Of a stretch of DNA of 64,000 nucleotides, positions 58,474 to 64,000 are shown piece after piece (positions within the stretch are counted from its first letter, which is position 1; every line of letters starts with the position of its first letter). The position numbers and the translations under genes are program-made. The notes beneath the pieces were generated by a model. That model saw nothing but the letters and a program-made list of their open reading frames with translations. It was not told where the DNA came from and ran no database searches. Source of the DNA: Sanderia malayensis (lineage: Eukaryota > Cnidaria > Scyphozoa > Semaeostomeae > Pelagiidae). Where the stretch lies: positions 5,244,081-5,308,080 of the forward strand of contig RQOL01000718.1 in NCBI GenBank assembly GCA_013076295.1, given 5' to 3'.

Positions 58474-59025
58474 TCAATATTGCTGTTGGTCTGTACCTTG
58501 CTTTGAGCACCTGGGCTTAGAACCAATTGAGAGTGCAGGATCAATTTGAGAAATCACCTCTCCTTCAGAAACGGTACCCCGTGCAAACTGATTGCTAGAA
58601 ACAGATTGGTTAAAGGAAGATGCAGAATTATTAAAAGGAGAGGCAGAGCGACTAGCGGGAGATGCAGATTGAAATAGAGCAGGTTGAGGGAATAAAGAAG
58701 AAGGTTGATGGAGGAAATATGCAGGAGTTGCATCTTGCTGCATCTGTAGGTTGAAGAGAACATTCTGAATTTGGTGGCTTGCTATGCGCTGTTCTCGGGG
58801 ATTCAGTTTTCTTAATTCAGCCGAAACCAGCAACCCAAAGAGATCAATGTCATCTTTCTTAGAATCATTTTTTGTTCCTTCTTCAAATGCTTTTTGAATT
58901 GCCTTCAGGATGCGCAATTCTTCTTTATCCAAGTCTGGTTTATTCTTCACCCACTTCTGTTTCTTTGTCACCTCAGATATATCCCAGTCTTGAAATCTTG
59001 TTGTTGGATTTGTTGGCGTCTCCAA
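58474..59025 (-). CDS. Harbinger accessory protein with BESS-like motif
   Basis: A 183-residue frame beginning METPTNPTTRFQDWD. DDIDLFGLLVSAELRKLNPREQ with IASHQIQNVLF has the BESS protein-interaction pattern, followed by a Ser/Phe/Pro-rich tail with repeated SASP. In PIF/Harbinger elements the second gene is a MADF- or Myb-like protein needed for transposase entry and binding. The MADF domain that should precede BESS is not visible upstream, so the first exon is distant or lost. It converges with the transposase, 91 bp between stops. Confidence 0.65.
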   Translation of the reverse strand: METPTNPTTRFQDWDISEVTKKQKWVKNKPDLDKEELRILKAIQKAFEEGTKNDSKKDDIDLFGLLVSAELRKLNPREQRIASHQIQNVLFNLQMQQDATPAYFLHQPSSLFPQPALFQSASPASRSASPFNNSASSFNQSVSSNQFARGTVSEGEVISQIDPALSIGSKPRCSKQGTDQQQY

Positions 59026-59579
59026 AACATTTGGTTCTTGTTCTTGAAAAACCTCTTAGACCAGCATATACTGGCGGAAGGTACCACCTTCGGGCGGAGA
59101 AATTCAAACCACTATTTTCAAGTAGTCCTGTACCCCAGCATTTAGAAATGTGATGGTAAACGGGCCGCTGCTGGGGTTTAAGGGGTAAACACGGGGGTTA
59201 AACATGACTTTTACCTCTGCGGAGGAGTAATATCTGTATTTATCTTCTAACATGCAACAAAAGGAAATTACGTAGTAAATAAAATTGTTTAATGGCTATA
59301 TGTGGAAGCATGATGCATTAAAAGGGGTTTGAATGGGTCACGTGACTTATTAGCACCCTTTTAACCATATATGGTAAACACGTGTACAGCCGTAAAAACT
59401 GACTGAAAAATTATTTTTTGTACTTAGAAACTGTGCAGCATCTCATTTCACATATTCCTTTAGGAAAGTATCATAGTAAAGGGGTTTTAAACTGTCACAT
59501 GATCAATAAAACTCTTTTATAATGTATTGTAATCGGGTTAAATCTGTATATGTAGTATTGGATACCTTAAATAAAACAG

Positions 59580-59664
59580 ATTGATTTTAGCACACTAAAG
59601 GCCTCTGATGTGTATCTCTGATGATAAAATTTAGTTAGAAGGGCGCTAGTGTGCTAAAATCAAT
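59580..59664. repeat. 18-bp perfect inverted repeat inside the Harbinger element
   Basis: ATTGATTTTAGCACACTA (59580-59597) and its exact complement (59647-59664) around 49 nt. Could be a tiny nested element or a structural hairpin. Confidence 0.7.
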
Positions 59665-59856
59665 TTGACGCCCTTTTTCTCGCATCCGCCTTCTTTACAG
59701 TATTAGTCAAAATCAAAAATATCTTTTAGCATTGAATTTGCGTGGGATAGCGATAGCAGTTCCATGAAGCAAGAAGTTGCCTGCATCTAGAGTCATAGAG
59801 TCAATAATTAAATTTATTATACGTATAGTTTGGTAAATACCTCATTCACATCATTC

Positions 59857-60009
59857 ACTGATAGTATTTTCGTCATCGCTTTCGTTCTCGTATTGAAGGA
59901 TCAGTTCTTCATTGCCATGCAACAACAAATCCGCTAACTCATCAGGAAAAGCTTCTTCGATCCAGATACCCAAACTTTTCCTTTTCAATTCGCGGTATTC
60001 GGGCCGGTT
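59857..60009 (-). CDS. Short acidic frame near the Harbinger end
   Basis: Reads YRELKRKSLGIWIEEAFPDE then LADLLLHGNEEL and ends in ENESDDENTISE. It is protein-like and could be an upstream exon of the accessory gene, on the same strand. No start codon or splice site is certain. Confidence 0.3.
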
Positions 60010-60809
60010 TTATCACGAAAATCGGACATATCACGATTACAAATTATGTACTCACTTGGTTTTATCAAGAATACAACCTAATTGTTATCGTTACCGCTAT
60101 CATTATAAACCTCAAGTGAGTACCAGGCTTTACAGTATTCTCAATCTGTAGATACTTAACTCTTCCACATTTTCATTGTCGGCAGATGTCTTGTTGGAAA
60201 CTCAGTGTGCCAGTCACAGAGGGCAATGATTTCACAACCATTACACCACAAGATTTTCAGATTTAGTGGGAAGCATACAGTGTATCAATGACAGATAGAA
60301 TCGTCCATTACACTGGACAAAACAAGCTAAGATGGCTCTTACCACTTGCCACACAAGCAAACATTATTAATGCATTTTAATAATCTATATGTGCATAAAT
60401 TTGTTTTTGTTATCTTACTTGAATATTGAAAGTCTTGCATGATAAATTGTGATAGTTTCCCGTTGTAGATATCTTTTTAACCAGAACCTCATAGTGTCTC
60501 CTCGTTCATACACTGTGGAAAAGTGCTTGACAAAGTATTTCTGTTTTTTTTTAGTCAACAACATTCTAATTGTATATATCATTGACACTTGCTTCCGTTT
60601 CTAGTATATAGACACTGTATTATATGAACTGTAGTACCATCTTACAATTTGTCTTTTATCATAAAGAGCTTTGCCATACAATTAACATGGAAGCACATAA
60701 ACGTATTGAATCCTTAGAACAATGAAAACATCATGGCAACTTGAAGTTACACGCTCTTTTTATAAGGAACCGTTTATAAGGAACCTACTTGTAGAAGGTA
60801 CAAAAACTT

Positions 60810-61050
60810 AAGGAACGTTTACTACTAAAAGCCAAATCACTAAGAAACTTTTTGAATTTGAATATCAGAAACCAGCACAACGAATTTCCAAACCAACTCC
60901 AACAAGACATCAAAAAATAAACAGTTCCACTAAAGCTTTCATCCCTGCTGACAAAACAACTAATTTCTACGAGCCTACCCACGATAAACTACTGACGGAC
61001 AATCTAACATCCACCTACAAAAAGGCCAACACAAATACAATCCGCAGCAT
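60810..61050 (+). pseudogene. Penelope-type reverse transcriptase fragment
   Basis: A plus-strand frame reads KKLFEFEYQKPAQRIS, then STKAFIPADKTTNFYE, KLLTDNLTSTYKKAN. The 'PADKT.N.Y......LL..N....YKK' pattern is characteristic of the N-terminal part of Penelope-like element proteins. It is bounded on both sides by unrelated AT-rich DNA, with no RT core or GIY-YIG domain, so it is a short relic. Confidence 0.6.
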
Positions 61051-61059
61051 TAAAGTGCA

Positions 61060-61545
61060 TCTACACCTTATTATTTTATTCTTTACACCGATAAAACTTT
61101 CTTTGCTGATTTTAGATCCGAAAATGTTTTCTAAATCTGACGTATAGTTAACGAGTTATAACGTCGTGAAGTGTCGATGTTTCGCCATTTTCACCATTTT
61201 TTTTGGTTAACTGTTAGGACTGGGTGGAGTCAACTATAACATCATAGTTGAGCCTAGCTGTGCCCCGTTCATTTTCCCCTACTGAAGCAACAAATCTGAC
61301 ATCGATTGTCTCTCACACGATGGGCTCGATATTTGTTTCTTTTACTTTGATGATAAGAAACAGGTTGGCGCATAATGGCATTTGAGTTTGAAAGGCTTGC
61401 GATGAGTTTGTAGCTGTGGGGAGGAATTACAAAATTCTCATGTAGTGCCTGCTTGTTGTGCTCAGTGGCGGCGGCCGTAGGCCGTGCAATGTTAAAACTG
61501 TACGGAAACGGGACGGGGATGCCAAAACATGATTAAACATTGGCT
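61060..61545. other. No gene recognised
   Basis: No coding pattern. The phrase gcggcggccgtaggccgtg at about 61470 is a GC-rich island in otherwise AT-rich sequence and precedes the duplicated block below. Confidence 0.5.
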
Positions 61546-61548
61546 GAT

Positions 61549-61756
61549 AGGGCGCACTTCGTGTGATGCATTCGTTTACGCTCATGCCTCTTAGAGCCCC
61601 ACATAAAATAGGTTAGCTCGCTGCCCTCGCCTGTCTATCTATTATCAAGAAACATTGACTCATAAGGCGCACTTCATGCGCTGCATTCGCTTAAGCTCAT
61701 GCCTCTTAGAACCCCACGTACAATAGGTTAGGTTGCTGCGCTCGCCTGCCTATCTG
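61549..61756. repeat. 92-bp direct duplication related to the repeat at 10190
   Basis: 'ggcgcacttc...gctcatgcctcttaga..cccac...ataggtta' occurs at 61549-61640 and 61665-61756. The core ggcgcacttcgcgcgctgca / gctcatgccc also lies in the left end of the CTAG-bounded element near 10190, so these are related repeat ends. Confidence 0.75.
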
Positions 61757-61961
61757 TCTGTCTATTTTTGCATTGACATGCAACATTGGATCATAAGATG
61801 GCAATAGACCTTTGAAAGCACAAACCTTTTGTGAAGGGATAGTAAAAATTTGAATGAATGTAAATTGTAAATTTGGATAGGTTAGCAGAACAATGAACTT
61901 ACATTTTACTCTACCATTTGAGCAAGGATAGTTGTCTCCCAAGGATGAAAGTAATACATTG

Positions 61962-64000
61962 TTATTGTGTCCCAGATGAGTCTTGAACCTTCAAACCATG
62001 AACCTTCAAATTGTTGTCAATATCTTGCAGACATTGATACATGTGTCTGTCTTGTAAAGTTATGTCTGGATTGTTAAGTTGATCACGTCTGACAAAGTCT
62101 TCACTCATTGCTTCTTTGAAGGCGTTGAAGAGTGTTCTGATGTCTGATGACTTTTGAAAGTGTAGCAATGTTGCAAACAAATGTCTTAGTTGTGAAGGCA
62201 TATGGAAGATGGCAGCTTCATCAAGGCAACGAGTGACTTCGGCATCATCATGCCCTAGAGCTAATGCTGCATCTTTGAAGGAGTCACATAGATTACCCTC
62301 TACCGTTCGAAGGTCTTCAAATGAAGTAGCACCTCGTTGATGCAATAGCAAAAGTCTGAGTGCAAATTTTTGCTCGCAAGGTCTAGGCTGCACTTGATTT
62401 ACTCTACCAATGATTGGCATTGTTCTTCGTTGTCTGGCTGTCCATGTTTTTGAATGCTCCTGAAAGACATAATGCTCTGGTATCTCATGATAGAGGTACT
62501 GATGTGCAGCTGGATCTTGCTGCTGAGTTCAAACCATGATGTAAGTGTTGTTCTATCACCAATGTTGTTGAGCCTTTGTTCGTCATCATTGTCATGAAAG
62601 ATGACTTGTTGCTCAAATGGTAGATGAACAGAAAGCTGTTTGACTATGTGGCTTTTGTCGTGCATGGGGAACTGCAGAAGCCGATAGACATCTTCATGTG
62701 GTCCAATATATCTTGCATTGATGTATTGGCGTATCTTGTTGTGTTCAATGTCTTGAGGTACTTGTTGATTTTCTTCAAGAATTTCAACATGTGCCATATC
62801 ATGTCCTTTGTGGATATATTTGAAAATGTACTTGACGCTTTTCACTGTACTGCATAATTCCACATTAATATGACACTGATATTTGATGAGTAGGTGTCTG
62901 TTGTGTGGCACTACCCAAGTATCATCCAAAAGGCGATCATTAAATTAACTGGATGAAGACAGCGTCGTCTGTAAAGAGGATAGCCGTTGACATTGATTTG
63001 AGTGTCAACAACTTGTTCTTTTGGAAAGCGCGTTTTGCATTTGTTGTTTTCCATGCACACGCACTGAGGATTTAAATTTCCACAGGGTCCCTGTGTGATG
63101 TTGTTTAGGGCCAACTTGTTGTTTTTTGCATCCTCAGGGTCTGGAATCTCTGCTGATATGAGTTGATCCACCTGATAATGAATACAATAATTAACAATTT
63201 TGTAATAGAAATGAGGTACAGAACAGTTGTATTGTGCATTGGATATACATTTAAAAATGAGAGAAAGAATTATTAGTATTTGATAATATTACCTGTTGTG
63301 GTGTTTGTGGTTTATCAGCTTGCGAAAGAAACAACATCATGTGTGCGTGTGGTAGTCCTCTCTTCTGAAGTTCTATGATATACACATGTGCAGTGACATG
63401 TCCAAGAATGTGGTTGTGTAGTATGTTTTCGAGTAGTTCTTTGAGTTTGAGTTGAAATACTCAAGTGACAATGTCTGGTCAATAATTGGCCGTCTGATAC
63501 GGATGCATGTTTTCTTCTATTTCCTTCCATTTAGGATTGGCAGTCATTGTGAGGAAGATATCTGGCTTGCCATACTTCCTTACGATTGTCATTGCATCTT
63601 GAAAATGTTGATACATACTTCTTTGGCTGCCTGGAAAGGATGACGGTAGAATGATAACACGGCCATCATCAATATGTATGGGCTGATTCGGATTGTTAGC
63701 CCTGGCCATCTGGTTTTCGATTTCAGCTCTTCTTTGGAGATGATCCATCAGGCCTCCATACGTGTCAACACGAAGTTGACGTTTATGGTTCATAATCCAG
63801 CTCAGGTTATTGCCTTCTACTTTTGTATATTCGTCCACCAAAAATTGTTGAGAGAAGTGACGCAATGTGGATGGCTTACAATGCATCCCTGACTTGGATT
63901 CTTTGTAAATAGTATTCGGCGAGGGTTAGTCTGGTACGACGGTAACGATTGTTGTTGTGTTCACCCGCTATGTGTTCACTCGTTGAAGGTCCAAACTGTA
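61962..64000 (-). pseudogene. Second Helitron, Rep region only, partial at window edge
   Basis: Rep domain on the minus strand, closely similar in pattern to the first Helitron: GRVIILPSSFPGSQRSM, GKPDIFLTMTANPKW, the HUH motif KRGLPHAHMM (about 63350), GYPLYRRR, WVVPHNRHLLIKYQCHINVE, YIFKYIHKGHD with both Tyr (about 62820), and a final block to 61962. A candidate intron (63173-63293, GT-AG) is absent from the first Helitron, while the region after YPLYRRR has lost about 20 residues and the intron found there. Stops occur near 63480 and 63460. No helicase follows at the 3' end, so it is truncated. The N-terminus lies beyond the window. Confidence 0.83.

Larger units (their letters stand above)
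56972..60129. mobile_element. PIF/Harbinger transposon with TTA target duplication
   Basis: Ends AGCCTGGTACTCACTTGAGG (56972) and its inverse ending at 60129; the inverted similarity extends about 45 bp. TTA lies directly outside both ends (56969-56971 and 60130-60132), the 3-bp duplication typical of PIF/Harbinger. The 3158-bp element has the usual two convergent genes: a DDE transposase and, on the other strand, a DNA-binding accessory protein. Confidence 0.9.

Overview
The window is repeat-dominated DNA from an animal, most likely an aquatic invertebrate. The signs are GT-AG introns inside several coding regions, the mix of transposon families (Helitron with a Pif1-type helicase, BEL/Pao, PIF/Harbinger, piggyBac, hAT, a Penelope-type fragment and a Polinton-like element) and a MyD88-type Death domain. 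I saw no rRNA, tRNA, CRISPR array or clear single-copy host gene. The species cannot be told from the sequence.

Layout. 1-1990: 86-bp satellite with a nine-monomer higher-order period. 2-5 kb: small duplications, tandem repeats, gene fragments and a 100-N assembly gap. 5-10.1 kb: a decayed Helitron (minus strand). 10.13-15.80 kb: a small element with inverted CTAG-bounded ends, split by a BEL/Pao retrotransposon whose two 474-bp LTRs are intact but whose protease-RT-RNase H segment is deleted. 15.93-16.57 kb: a hAT MITE with an 8-bp target duplication. 17.63-20.20 kb: a gene with FEN/XPG-nuclease-like motifs and a Cys-rich tail lying between inverted repeats. 20.4-22.0 kb: decayed sequence related to parts of the next element. 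22.35-24.23 kb and 53.41-54.41 kb: the two halves of a piggyBac-type transposase gene. 54.6-55.1 kb: a 150-bp tandem repeat. 56.97-60.13 kb: a complete PIF/Harbinger element with 3-bp target duplication. 60.8-61.0 kb: a Penelope-type RT fragment. 61.96-64.0 kb: a second Helitron, cut by the window edge.

The main object is 24237-53407, a 29.2-kb insertion with a 6-bp target duplication (CATGTA) and AG...CT ends, sitting inside the piggyBac transposase reading frame. Nearly all of it is one giant inverted repeat: two arms of about 13.98 kb around a unique 1.2-kb centre. The arms carry a protein-primed family B DNA polymerase (reading outward from the centre, broken by stops and frameshifts), a Fic-domain gene at each outer end, a Death-domain gene with introns, and several unrecognised reading frames. 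I recognise no capsid, packaging ATPase, protease or integrase gene. The 6-bp duplication and the polymerase point to a Polinton/Maverick-type element. Because the inverted repeat ends exactly at the target duplications, and the interrupted gene continues on both sides, the simplest reading is that the palindromic form is the element itself rather than a fold-back of flanking DNA. An assembly error at the centre cannot be excluded from sequence alone.

Most coding regions here are relics. Several nonsense codons are TGA where Arg is expected, consistent with CpG decay. Some frame breaks in the polymerase are shared by both arms and so predate the duplication, while three single-base homopolymer differences separate the arms.
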